The translations under genes were made by a program, and so were the position numbers. 38,171 nucleotides of DNA from Bacteroidota bacterium. GTDB taxonomy: Bacteria; Bacteroidota; Bacteroidia; Bacteroidales; FEN-979. The DNA lies in the NCBI GenBank assembly GCA_026391835.1, contig JAPLDF010000036.1, positions 1-38,171 on the forward strand. Reading direction: 5' to 3'. Below, piece after piece: positions 8,101-16,228 of this stretch (position 1 is the first letter of the stretch; every line of letters begins with the position of its first letter). The notes under the pieces were generated by a model. That model was not told the DNA's origin, ran no database searches, and saw only the letters and a list, made by a program, of their open reading frames with translations.

Positions 8101-8122
8101 CGCTTTTTATTTAGAATTAGTA

Positions 8123-8130
8123 TAAATTTG
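8123..8130 (+). promoter_or_regulatory. -7 box of the Phe/Tyr degradation operon
   Basis: TAAATTTG matches TAnnTTTG and lies 18 nt before the scoA ATG at 8149. It is the only box match I found ahead of the seven co-oriented genes, so they may share this promoter. Confidence 0.55.
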
Positions 8131-8148
8131 CGGGAGATTCTGTTAACA

Positions 8149-8844
8149 ATGAACAAAGTAGTCAACAATGCCCATGAGGCAATCAAAGGGATAGAAAGCA
8201 GGATGACCCTGATGCTGGGCGGGTTCGGCTTATGCGGGATCCCCGAAAACTGTATTGCAGCGCTTGCTGCCAGCGACATCACCGGGCTTACCTGCATTTC
8301 GAACAATGCGGGGGTAGATGGGTTCGGTCTTGGGATGCTCCTGCGACGGCACCAGATCCGCAAGATGATCTCTTCGTATGTGGGTGAGAACAAGGAGTTT
8401 GAACGGCAGCTGCTCAGCGGTGAACTTGAGGTGGATCTTATCCCCCAGGGAACACTTGCTGAACGCATCAGGGCCGGCGGGGCAGGCATCCCTGCATTTT
8501 TCGTTCCGGCCGGGTATGGCACCGAAGTGGCGGACGGGAAGCCTGTTCGTGAATTCGACGGGAAAATGTATCTCGAGGAACACTGGCTGAAAGCCGATTT
8601 TGCCATCGTAAAGGCCTGGAAAGGAGATACCCACGGCAACCTGGTCTACAAATCTACGGCCAACAACTTCAACCAGGTTATGGCCACTGCCGGAAGGATC
8701 ACCATTGCCGAAGTGGAAGAACTTGTACCGGCCGGCACGCTGGATCCCAACCATATCCATACGCCGGGCATATTCGTCCAACGGATTTTCCAGGGAACCA
8801 ATTATGAAAAAAGAATCGAATTTGCCACAACCCGCCCTGATTAG
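8149..8844 (+). CDS. scoA: 3-oxoacid CoA-transferase subunit A
   Basis: The 231-residue alpha subunit of succinyl-CoA:3-ketoacid CoA transferase. With subunit B it moves CoA from succinyl-CoA to acetoacetate. The glycine-rich GGFGLCGIPEN, SNNAGVDGFGLG, GTLAERIRAGGAGIPAF and FVPAGYGTEVADGK are typical of the family. The start is the Met of MNKVVNNAHEA, behind a -7 box; a 25-codon upstream extension is rejected because it covers the promoter. It is the first gene of the Phe/Tyr operon and, with its partner, would activate the acetoacetate that fumarylacetoacetase releases. Confidence 0.93.
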   Translation: MNKVVNNAHEAIKGIESRMTLMLGGFGLCGIPENCIAALAASDITGLTCISNNAGVDGFGLGMLLRRHQIRKMISSYVGENKEFERQLLSGELEVDLIPQGTLAERIRAGGAGIPAFFVPAGYGTEVADGKPVREFDGKMYLEEHWLKADFAIVKAWKGDTHGNLVYKSTANNFNQVMATAGRITIAEVEELVPAGTLDPNHIHTPGIFVQRIFQGTNYEKRIEFATTRPD

Positions 8845-8845
8845 T

Positions 8846-8907
8846 CAATTGTCACTTGTCACTTGTCATTCGTCAATCGTAAATCAAAAATCGTAAATCG
8901 TAAATCA
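8846..8907. repeat. short repeats between scoA and scoB
   Basis: The spacer consists of GTCACTTGTCACTTGTCATT-like units followed by AAATCGT units. If read through in frame, the AAATCGT part would add NRKSKIVNRKS to the front of ScoB. Confidence 0.75.
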
Positions 8908-8910
8908 CCT

Positions 8911-9567
8911 ATGTCTCTCGATAAAAACGGAATAGCAAAACGCATCGCCCGCGAGCTGCACGATGGGTATTATGTCAACCTGGGCATCGGGATACCGACG
9001 CTCGTGGCCAATTACATTCCTGCCGGGATGCAGATCGTACTGCAGTCCGAAAACGGGTTGCTGGGGATCGGGCCCTTCCCCGCAGCAGACGGCATTGATC
9101 CCGACCTGATCAATGCAGGGAAACAAACCATTACAGCAGTTCCCGGTGCAGCGTTTTTCGATTCCTCGGCAAGTTTTGCCATGATCCGCGGCGGCCATAT
9201 TGACCTTACTGTACTTGGCGCCTTTGAAGTATCCGATACCGGTGACATATCTTCCTGGAAGATCCCCGGCAAACTTGTAAAAGGCATGGGTGGCGCCATG
9301 GACCTGGTGGCATCGGCCCAGAACATCATTGTTGCCATGATGCACACCAACCCGCAGGGGGAATCAAAGTTGCTGAAAAAATGCACCTTGCCGCTGACCG
9401 GTGTCGGTGTCGTTAAACGCATCGTCTCCGATCTTGCCGTGATTGATGTCACCCCGCAGGGCTTTAAGCTCGTGGAGCGGGCCCCTGGTGTTTCGGTGCA
9501 GGAGATCATCAATGCAACGGAAGGCAGGTTGATCGTGGAAGGAGATATTCCCGAGATTGAATTGTAA
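8911..9567 (+). CDS. scoB: 3-oxoacid CoA-transferase subunit B
   Basis: The 218-residue beta subunit, which carries the catalytic glutamate that forms the enzyme-CoA thioester, here Glu47 in QSENGLLGIGPFP. YYVNLGIGIPTLVAN and RGGHIDLTVLGAFEVS are other family hallmarks. The first Met after the repeat tract (MSLDKNG) is taken as the start. A longer frame would begin inside the AAATCGT repeat and add a repeat-coded peptide. It pairs with ScoA 66 bp upstream. The stop codon is followed immediately by another repeat tract. Confidence 0.93.
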   Translation: MSLDKNGIAKRIARELHDGYYVNLGIGIPTLVANYIPAGMQIVLQSENGLLGIGPFPAADGIDPDLINAGKQTITAVPGAAFFDSSASFAMIRGGHIDLTVLGAFEVSDTGDISSWKIPGKLVKGMGGAMDLVASAQNIIVAMMHTNPQGESKLLKKCTLPLTGVGVVKRIVSDLAVIDVTPQGFKLVERAPGVSVQEIINATEGRLIVEGDIPEIEL

Positions 9568-9600
9568 TTTACGATTTACGAATGACGATTTACGAATGAC
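9568..9600. repeat. ACGATTT repeat between scoB and hmgA
   Basis: TTTACGATTTACGAATGACG-type units begin directly after the scoB stop codon. They belong to the same heptamer family as at 211-485 and inside uvrA. Confidence 0.75.
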
Positions 9601-9629
9601 AAAATACAACTGATCAAAATCAACTGACA

Positions 9630-10787
9630 ATGTCCCATTATTTTTCCCTTGGCCAGGTACCCCGCAAACGGCACGTGGTTTTTCGCAAGCCCGATGGAGG
9701 CCTATATGCCGAACAGCTGGTTTCGACGGAAGGTTTTTCCGATACGTATTCCCTGGTGTATCATTGCCACCCGCCCACCATGGTCACAAAGATCGACCAG
9801 GCTTACTCCGTGGCCCCTGTGGTTGCCGATGCGAAGAACATGCAGCACCGCTTGTTCCGCGGGTTTGACGTGGCTCCGGACGACGATTACCTGGAGAGCC
9901 GCATTCCTGTTCTGGTAAACAACGATTGCCATATCAGCCTTGCCGCCCCCCGGAAGTCGATGGCAGGTTACTGGTTTAAAAATTCGGGTGCCGATGAAAT
10001 GATCTTCATCCACCGGGGAACAGGGACATTAAAAACCATGTACGGAAACATCCCCTTCGGCTATGGTGATCACCTGGTGGTTCCCCGCGGTGTGATCTAC
10101 CAGGTGGAATTCAATACCGGTGATAACCGGCTGTTCATTGTCGAATCCTTCTCACCCCTTCGTTTTCCGAAACGGTATGTCAACAAAGAGGGGCAGCTGC
10201 TCGAGCATGCGCCGTTTTGCGAACGCGACATTCGTAAACCACAGGAGCTTGAAACCCATGATGAAAAAGGAGATTTCCTTGTAAAGATCAAGCGGGAGGA
10301 TATGATCTGGCCATACCATTTTGCCAGCCATCCGTTTGACCTGATCGGCTGGGATGGTTATCATTATCCCTACGCCTTCTCAATCCACGACTTTGAACCC
10401 ATCACCGGGCGGCTGCACCAGCCTCCCCCGGTGCACCAGACATTCGAAACGCCTGCTTTTGTGATTTGTGCTTTCGTGCCGCGACTGTATGACTACCATC
10501 CCGACTCCATCCCGGCACCCTACAACCACAGCAATGTCGATTCCGACGAGGTACTCTATTACGTTGACGGGGACTTCATGAGCAGGAACAACATCAAACA
10601 GGGGAACATCACCCTCCATCCTACCGGCATCGTCCACGGCCCGCAACCGGGCGCTGTGGAACGCAGCATCGGGGCCAGGGAGACCAGGGAACTGGCTGTG
10701 ATGGTGGATACCTTCCGCCCGCTTAAAATCACTGAACAGGCCTTCGCGATCGAAGAGGCGGACTATTACCGGTCGTGGATGGAATAA
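9630..10787 (+). CDS. hmgA: homogentisate 1,2-dioxygenase
   Basis: A 385-residue cupin-fold iron(II) dioxygenase that opens the ring of homogentisate to give maleylacetoacetate. It is recognisable from the N-terminal VPRKRHVVFR, the cupin stretch HRGTGTLKTMYGN...YGDHLVVPRGV, and the C-terminal metal region. There YNHSNVDSDEVLYY (His300, Glu307) and HPTGIVHGPQPG (His336) supply the likely 2-His-1-Glu iron site, by comparison with the human enzyme. It is shorter than animal homologues, as is common in bacteria. It sits between the CoA transferase genes and hpd in the Phe/Tyr operon. Confidence 0.93.
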   Translation: MSHYFSLGQVPRKRHVVFRKPDGGLYAEQLVSTEGFSDTYSLVYHCHPPTMVTKIDQAYSVAPVVADAKNMQHRLFRGFDVAPDDDYLESRIPVLVNNDCHISLAAPRKSMAGYWFKNSGADEMIFIHRGTGTLKTMYGNIPFGYGDHLVVPRGVIYQVEFNTGDNRLFIVESFSPLRFPKRYVNKEGQLLEHAPFCERDIRKPQELETHDEKGDFLVKIKREDMIWPYHFASHPFDLIGWDGYHYPYAFSIHDFEPITGRLHQPPPVHQTFETPAFVICAFVPRLYDYHPDSIPAPYNHSNVDSDEVLYYVDGDFMSRNNIKQGNITLHPTGIVHGPQPGAVERSIGARETRELAVMVDTFRPLKITEQAFAIEEADYYRSWME

Positions 10788-10880
10788 TGAAAACAATGCA
10801 GGCAATGAAAATAATGCAAACAATGTAAACAATGTAAACAATGCAGGCAATGCAGGCAATGCAGGCAATGCAGGCAATGT
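10788..10880. repeat. 9-bp AATGCAGGC-type tandem repeat
   Basis: About ten units of the 9-mer AATG(C/T/A)AGGC or AATGTAAAC follow the hmgA stop codon. The last four, AATGCAGGC, are nearly perfect. Nothing coding is seen here. Confidence 0.85.
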
Positions 10881-10910
10881 TTAAATATTAATAAACAGTT
10901 ATCCGGATTC

Positions 10911-10987
10911 ATTTTCAAATTTTCAAATCATCAAATTTTCAAATCATCAAATTTTCAAATCATCCAATTTTCAAATTTTCAAATTAT
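10911..10987. repeat. TTTTCAAATCATCAAA tandem repeat
   Basis: Units of about 16 bp (TTTTCAAATCATCAAA and shortened variants) fill the rest of the hmgA-hpd gap and stop a few bases before the hpd ATG. They are AT-rich and non-coding. Confidence 0.85.
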
Positions 10988-10991
10988 CCCT

Positions 10992-12092
10992 ATGAACACC
11001 CGCGAAGATTTTTTACCGATCAACGGTACCGATTATGTGGAATTTTACGTGGGCAATGCCAAACAGGCTGCCCATTATTATCAAACGGCTTTTGGGTTTC
11101 AGCCGCTGGCCTATGCAGGGCTGGAGACCGGGCTGAAGGACCGCACCTCTTACGTGATCCGGCAGGACAAGATCACCTTTGTCCTTACGACCTCACTGGT
11201 TCCCGATTCGCCCATCGCCGAACACTGCAAGCTACACGGCGACGGTGTGAAAGTTGTTGCCCTGTGGGTGGATGATGCGCGCAAATCATTTGAAGAGACC
11301 ACCAGGCGTGGTGCAAAAGCCTATCTCCAGCCAAAGGTCGAAAAGGATGCACACGGAGAAGTGGTAATTTCAGGCATCCACACGTATGGCGAAACCGTAC
11401 ATATATTTATCGAACGGAAAAATTACAAGGGGATATTCCTCCCGGGTTTTGTCAACTGGGAACCGCACTATCGCCCGTCCGACACCGGGTTGCGGTATGT
11501 CGACCACATGGTGGGCAATGTAGGCTGGGGAGAGATGAACACCTGGGCACAATTTTACCACGATGTCATGGGTTTCAACCAGCTGATCTCGTTCGACGAT
11601 ACCGACATTTCGACTGAATTCACGGCGCTGATGAGCAAGGTGATGGCCAGCAGCAACCTTTACATCAAATTCCCGCTGAATGAACCGGCCCATGGCAAGA
11701 AAAAATCGCAGATCGAAGAGTACATCGATTTTTACCAGGGCGGCGGGGTGCAGCATGTGGCCATGGCTACCAGCAACATCCTCGAAACAGTGGCAGCATT
11801 GAAAAGCCGCGGCGTAGAGTTTCTCAGGGTCCCAGATGCCTACTATGATGCCTTGATTGAACGGGTGGGAAACATCGAAGAAACCATCGAGCCGTTGCGC
11901 GAACTCGGCATCCTGGTCGACCGGGATGAAGACGGTTACCTGTTGCAGATATTTACCAAACCGGTGGAAGACCGGCCGACCGTTTTTTACGAGATCATCC
12001 AGCGCAAGGGTGCCAAATCCTTTGGGAAAGGCAATTTCAAGGCATTGTTTGAGTCGATCGAGCTGGAACAGGAACGCAGAGGGACCCTGTAG
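10992..12092 (+). CDS. hpd: 4-hydroxyphenylpyruvate dioxygenase
   Basis: A 366-residue iron(II) enzyme of the vicinal-oxygen-chelate fold that converts 4-hydroxyphenylpyruvate to homogentisate with loss of CO2. Two VOC domains are visible, and the C-terminal one holds the metal ligands His172 (YVDHMVGNV), His255 (GGGVQHVAM) and Glu334 (VFYEIIQR). The C-terminal gate helix FGKGNFKALFESIE is intact. Length and motifs are normal, so it should be active. It is the ring-modifying step directly upstream of HmgA in the pathway. Confidence 0.95.
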   Translation: MNTREDFLPINGTDYVEFYVGNAKQAAHYYQTAFGFQPLAYAGLETGLKDRTSYVIRQDKITFVLTTSLVPDSPIAEHCKLHGDGVKVVALWVDDARKSFEETTRRGAKAYLQPKVEKDAHGEVVISGIHTYGETVHIFIERKNYKGIFLPGFVNWEPHYRPSDTGLRYVDHMVGNVGWGEMNTWAQFYHDVMGFNQLISFDDTDISTEFTALMSKVMASSNLYIKFPLNEPAHGKKKSQIEEYIDFYQGGGVQHVAMATSNILETVAALKSRGVEFLRVPDAYYDALIERVGNIEETIEPLRELGILVDRDEDGYLLQIFTKPVEDRPTVFYEIIQRKGAKSFGKGNFKALFESIELEQERRGTL

Positions 12093-12142
12093 AATATCGA
12101 ATATCGAAAATTGAATAACGAATTTCGAATATTGAGCATGCT
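12093..12142. repeat. GAATATTGAA-type intergenic element
   Basis: GAATATCGAATATCGAAAAT and a related GAATTTCGAATATTGAG stretch directly follow the hpd stop codon. Related copies lie at 4642-4680 (inside uvrA), 13745-13783 (inverted) and 31187-31225. Confidence 0.7.
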
Positions 12143-12232
12143 CTGAAAAGTTATAAAACAAAAAATGCCACTAAGCCTCAAAGACAACAAAAAACACAAA
12201 GTATTCAATATCTGCAGTACATGCCTGGTGAA

Positions 12233-12393
12233 ACTTTGTGACTTTGTGACTTTGTGACTTTGTGACTTTGTGACTTTGTGACTTTGTGACTTTGTGACTT
12301 TGTGACTTTGTGACTTTGTGACTTTGTGACTTTGTGACTTTGTGACTTTGTGACTTTGTGACTTTGTGGACTTTGTGACTTTGTGACTTTGTG
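12233..12393. repeat. 20-copy octamer tandem repeat (ACTTTGTG)n
   Basis: Seventeen perfect uninterrupted copies of ACTTTGTG (12233-12368), one extra G, then three more perfect copies. The gap from hpd to fahA (12093-12498) contains this array and the element before it, and no gene. The minus strand is open through the array (SHKVTKSQ, 8-residue period), but this is a property of the repeat, not a gene. Copy number should be prone to slippage. Confidence 0.97.
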
Positions 12394-12498
12394 GCAAATA
12401 AATAATTTCGGAGTGGACTCAAAATTAAATGTTGCATTTGGAAGGCAGGGCTAACAGGAGTTAATTTGAGTGGTATGGCTAAGGAAACAGATGTTTAT

Positions 12499-13749
12499 AT
12501 GAAGAGTTGGATCGAGGTGAGCGGGAACAGTGATTTTCCGTTGCAGAATATTCCGTTCGGGATTTTTAAAACACCCGGCGGGCCTGCAAGGGCGGCCACC
12601 CGGATCGGCGATACCGTCGTGGATCTGCATGCAATGGCCATGAAGGGATTTTTCGACGGGTTGAACATTGACCATGATCTCTTTGGCAGGGACACGCTGA
12701 ACGCTTTGATCGCCATAGGCAAACCGGCGGGCCGTGCCCTCCGGTTGCGGATTGCTGAGATCTTTGAACAAAGCAACCCTGAACTTCGCGATCATCCCGG
12801 AATACAAAAGGATATCCTATTCCCAGCCGGATCGGTGCAAATGCAGATGCCTGTGCATGTAGGCGATTATACCGATTTTTATTCGAGCATCGAGCATGCG
12901 ACCAACGTGGGAATCATGTTCCGCGACCCGGCCAATGCGCTGCTTCCCAACTGGAAGCATATCCCGGTAGGTTACCATGGCCGGAGTTCTTCCATCGTGG
13001 TTTCCGGTACCAACATTCACCGCCCCAAGGGACAAACAAAAGCCGACACTGCTGAATTTCCTGAATTCGGGCCGTCCAGGCAGGTAGACTTTGAACTCGA
13101 GATGGCTTTTATCACCGGGAGAAAAACCGAACTTGGGCAATCTGTTTCAACGGAGGATGCCGAAGACCATATTTTCGGCATGGTCCTGTTCAACGATCTT
13201 TCGGCGCGGGATATCCAGAAATGGGAGTACGTTCCCCTTGGGCCCTTTCTTGCCAAGAATTTCGGATCGGTGATTTCACCCTGGATCGTGACACTCGATG
13301 CCCTTGAACCTTTCCGCGTGCCCGGGCCCACCCAGGAACCTACCGTGCTGTCTTACCTCCGGACCGAAGGAGACCACAATTTCGATGTTCAGCTCGACGT
13401 GCTGATCCAGCCTGAAAACCAGCCGGAACAATTGGTTTGCCATTCCAATTACAAATACATGTACTGGAACCTGGCGCAGCAACTGGCGCATCAAACGGTC
13501 AACGGCTGCAACATCAACGTGGGTGACATGTATGGCTCCGGTACAATCAGCGGCCCCACCCCCGACTCACTCGGCTCTATGCTCGAGATTGCCTGGAAAG
13601 GAACCAGACCTGTAAAAATGGCCGACGGCAGCGAACGAAAGTTCATCAACGACAACGACACCATCATCATGCGGGGCTACTGCATCAAAGACAACCTTCG
13701 CATCGGCTTTGGTGAAGTCAAAACCAAAATCCTGCCTGCAACTTCTTAA
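12499..13749 (+). CDS. fahA: fumarylacetoacetase
   Basis: A 416-residue hydrolase that splits fumarylacetoacetate into fumarate and acetoacetate, the last step of tyrosine breakdown. With the start at MKSWIEVSGNSDF the residue numbers coincide with the mammalian enzyme: Asp126 and His133 in GDYTDFYSSIEHATN, and Glu199 and Glu201 in VDFELEMAF. This supports 12499 over the in-frame ATG at 12475 or TTG at 12466. GYHGRSSSIVVSG and FNDLSARDIQKWEYVPLGPF are further hallmarks. It follows the octamer array. No maleylacetoacetate isomerase lies nearby, so the enzyme may act on the cis isomer or the isomerase is elsewhere. Confidence 0.93.
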   Translation: MKSWIEVSGNSDFPLQNIPFGIFKTPGGPARAATRIGDTVVDLHAMAMKGFFDGLNIDHDLFGRDTLNALIAIGKPAGRALRLRIAEIFEQSNPELRDHPGIQKDILFPAGSVQMQMPVHVGDYTDFYSSIEHATNVGIMFRDPANALLPNWKHIPVGYHGRSSSIVVSGTNIHRPKGQTKADTAEFPEFGPSRQVDFELEMAFITGRKTELGQSVSTEDAEDHIFGMVLFNDLSARDIQKWEYVPLGPFLAKNFGSVISPWIVTLDALEPFRVPGPTQEPTVLSYLRTEGDHNFDVQLDVLIQPENQPEQLVCHSNYKYMYWNLAQQLAHQTVNGCNINVGDMYGSGTISGPTPDSLGSMLEIAWKGTRPVKMADGSERKFINDNDTIIMRGYCIKDNLRIGFGEVKTKILPATS

Positions 13750-13783
13750 TTCAACCTTCGTTGTTCAATATTCAATATTCAAT
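13745..13783. repeat. inverted GAATATTGAA-type element
   Basis: TTCAACCTTCGTTGTTCAAT and TTCAATATTCAATC fill the 35-bp gap between fahA and the next gene. They are the reverse complement of the elements at 12093 and 31187. Confidence 0.65.
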
Positions 13784-13784
13784 C

Positions 13785-14426
13785 ATGACTCTCCCTACCC
13801 CCGAATACATTCACTTCGATCCCGCGGATACCTCCATCCCCAAATTCCACCACCTGATGCTTGGCGCCATCGCCCCGCGTCCGATCGCCTTTGCAAGCAC
13901 CATTGACAAGGACGGGAAACCCAACCTTTCCCCGTTCAGCTTTTTCAATGCCTTCGGCGCCAACCCTCCCATCGTGGCCTTTTCGCCTTCACGGCGCGGC
14001 ACCGACAATACCACGAAGCATACCTACGACAACATCAAGGAGGTTCCCGAGGTTGTGATCAATGCTGTGACCTTTGAGATGGTGCAAAAGATGAGCGACT
14101 CAAGCGCCGATTTTCCAAAAGGCGTCAACGAATTTGAGATGGTAGGGTTTACCATGGAACCATCCGACCTGGTGAAGCCTTTCAGGGTCAGGGAATCTCC
14201 GGTTCAGTTTGAATGCAGGGTACTCCAGGTGATTGAAACCGGAACCGGGCCCGCCGCCGGGAATCTCGTGATCTGCGAAATCCTGCGTATTCACGTAAAC
14301 ACTGAAGTATTGGATGAAAAAGGCAGGATCGACCCGAACAAAATCGACCTTGTAGGCAGAATGGGTGGCGAACATTATGTACGCGCCTCCGGAGCAGCGC
14401 TCTTTGAACTTGCCAAACCAAGATAG
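13785..14426 (+). CDS. flavin reductase-like FMN-binding split-barrel protein
   Basis: A 213-residue protein of the flavin reductase-like (DIM6/NTAB) family. Typical features are the stretch beginning LMLGAIAPRPIAFAST (about residues 28-43), SPFSFFNAFGANPPIVAFSP, and the C-terminal GRMGGEHYVRA. Such proteins bind FMN and either reduce it for a partner or act as oxidoreductases. It lies between fahA and phhA in the Phe/Tyr operon, where no known step needs flavin, so its job is open. The start is the Met of MTLPTPEYIHF after the repeat; the upstream Met lies within the repeat. Confidence 0.88.
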   Translation: MTLPTPEYIHFDPADTSIPKFHHLMLGAIAPRPIAFASTIDKDGKPNLSPFSFFNAFGANPPIVAFSPSRRGTDNTTKHTYDNIKEVPEVVINAVTFEMVQKMSDSSADFPKGVNEFEMVGFTMEPSDLVKPFRVRESPVQFECRVLQVIETGTGPAAGNLVICEILRIHVNTEVLDEKGRIDPNKIDLVGRMGGEHYVRASGAALFELAKPR

Positions 14427-14429
14427 TAC

Positions 14430-14449
14430 AGACGCGTTATGGCGCGTCT
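14430..14449. repeat. GC-rich inverted repeat upstream of phhA
   Basis: AGACGCG (14430-14436) and CGCGTCT (14443-14449) form a 7-bp perfect stem with a 6-nt loop, followed by a second GGCGCG-rich copy to 14466. No T tract follows, so this looks like a dispersed palindrome and not a terminator. Confidence 0.7.
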
Positions 14450-14485
14450 CGCACCATGGCGCGCCTCCACAAAAGAAGCAATGAT

Positions 14486-16228
14486 ATGGAAACAAACCCA
14501 ATCCTCGATAAATTGCCCAGGCACCTGATGAGCCTGGTGATCGACCAGCCATACAACGAATATACACCCCAGGACCAGGCGTTGTGGCGCTATGTGATGC
14601 GGCAGAATGTGCGCTACCTCGGGAAGGTAGCCCATGGAGCGTACCTGGAGGGATTGCGAAAAACGGGCATCAGCATCGAAACCATCCCGAGCATGTATGG
14701 GATGAACCGAATCCTGCAGGATATCGGGTGGGCAGCGGTAGCGGTAGACGGCTTTGTACCTCCTTCGGCATTCATGGCTTTCCAGGCATACAATGTGCTC
14801 GTCATCGCTGCGGATATCCGCCCCATCGACCAGATCGGGTACACGCCTGCGCCCGACATCATTCATGAAGCAGCCGGCCATGCACCCATCATTGCCGATC
14901 CCCGGTATGCCGATTTTCTGCAGAGGTTTGGTGAAATCGGTGCCAAAGCTTTTTTATCGACACAGGATTACGCCTTGTATGAAGCCATACGCCATCTTTC
15001 GATTATAAAGGCAGACCCCTATTCCAGCCAGGCTGAAATAAAGGAGGCTGAAAAACGGCTTGCCGACATATCAAACAACATGGGCGAACCCTCCGAACTG
15101 GCCCGCATCAGGAACCTGCACTGGTGGACCGTGGAATATGGCCTGATCGGCGATCCCGGTGACCCGAAAATTTATGGTGCCGGACTGCTTTCATCCATTT
15201 CAGAAAGCTACCAGTGCCTGCAGCCTGCTGTTAAAAAAATCCCGCTCACCATCGATGCCGCCAATTACAATTATGACATCACCGAGCCCCAGCCGCAACT
15301 TTTCGTCACTCCCGATTTTGAAACATTAAACAAGGTGCTCGACGAATTTGCCGAAACGATGGCCGTCAGGCGCGGCGGCGTTTATGGGCTTAAACAGGCG
15401 ATACGCTCAGGCAATACAGGAACTGCCGTTTATAGTTCAGGGCTCGAGGTTTCAGGCACTTTTACCCAGGTTCTTGAAAAAAACGGCGCCCCGGTATACC
15501 TGAAAACCACGGGACCGACAACCCTGAATTTTGCAGGGAAAGAGTTACCCGGCCATGACAAGGAGTACCATGCGCATGGGTTCGGTTCACCGGTCGGACA
15601 GGTGGCCAGCCTCTCGGTACCCCTTGAGGATTTTTCGGAGGAGGAACTGGACCAGATCGGGCTGACCGAAGGCGAACCGGTGAACCTTGCCTTTGAATCG
15701 GGATTGACGGTCGCCGGGAAAGTGCTCAGCAAAACCATCTGTGACGGGCGCCCTGTGCTGATCAGTTTCACCGACTGCTCGGTAACCTACGAAGGAAAAA
15801 CCCTGTTTGAAACCGGCTGGGGTACTTTCGACATGGCCATTGGAAATAGGATTGTTTCTGTATTTTCAGGCCCGGCCGATGCCGATGCCTTCGGACTCAC
15901 CTATCCCGCCCCGGAAGAGAAAACCCATAAGATCCGGCACGAGGAGAAAGCAAAAAAACTGCACGGGCTGTATCAGCAGGTACGTGATATTCGTGAGCAA
16001 AATTGTTCCTTTGCGCTACTGCCTTCAATCTGGCAGGAGTTGAAGCGCGATCATGCCGACGACTGGCTCTGCGCATTGGAAATACTGGAGTTGCTGAAAG
16101 AGAAGAAAATTGAGGATGCATTCACCCGCGAAGTCACCGAATTCCTGCTTTCAAAGAAGCCGAAAAACGAAGGGATGGCGAAACTCATCGACGATGGCTT
16201 TGCCATGCTCACTCCGGCCGCTTCTTAA
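14486..16228 (+). CDS. phhA: phenylalanine 4-hydroxylase with long C-terminal extension
   Basis: A 580-residue aromatic amino acid hydroxylase. It oxidises phenylalanine to tyrosine with O2, a pterin and non-haem iron. The catalytic domain covers roughly residues 25-330: HEAAGH gives His127 and His132, and WTVEYG gives Glu217, the standard iron ligands. Single-domain bacterial enzymes are about 260-300 residues. Here some 250 extra residues follow (about 330-580), with a beta-rich part (VSGTFTQVLEKNGAPVYLKT) and a helical tail, and no motif I recognise. There is no N-terminal ACT domain. It is the last gene of the operon and overlaps the convergent dedA gene by 20 bp. The start METNPILDK is preferred over the ATG at 14456, which lies in the GC-rich palindrome. 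Confidence 0.9.
   Translation: METNPILDKLPRHLMSLVIDQPYNEYTPQDQALWRYVMRQNVRYLGKVAHGAYLEGLRKTGISIETIPSMYGMNRILQDIGWAAVAVDGFVPPSAFMAFQAYNVLVIAADIRPIDQIGYTPAPDIIHEAAGHAPIIADPRYADFLQRFGEIGAKAFLSTQDYALYEAIRHLSIIKADPYSSQAEIKEAEKRLADISNNMGEPSELARIRNLHWWTVEYGLIGDPGDPKIYGAGLLSSISESYQCLQPAVKKIPLTIDAANYNYDITEPQPQLFVTPDFETLNKVLDEFAETMAVRRGGVYGLKQAIRSGNTGTAVYSSGLEVSGTFTQVLEKNGAPVYLKTTGPTTLNFAGKELPGHDKEYHAHGFGSPVGQVASLSVPLEDFSEEELDQIGLTEGEPVNLAFESGLTVAGKVLSKTICDGRPVLISFTDCSVTYEGKTLFETGWGTFDMAIGNRIVSVFSGPADADAFGLTYPAPEEKTHKIRHEEKAKKLHGLYQQVRDIREQNCSFALLPSIWQELKRDHADDWLCALEILELLKEKKIEDAFTREVTEFLLSKKPKNEGMAKLIDDGFAMLTPAAS

Noticed and set aside
12171-12437. Open frames on the minus strand with KVTKSQSH periodicity
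   Set aside because: They are produced by the 8-bp tandem array, which has no stop on that strand. There is no start context or protein-like content.
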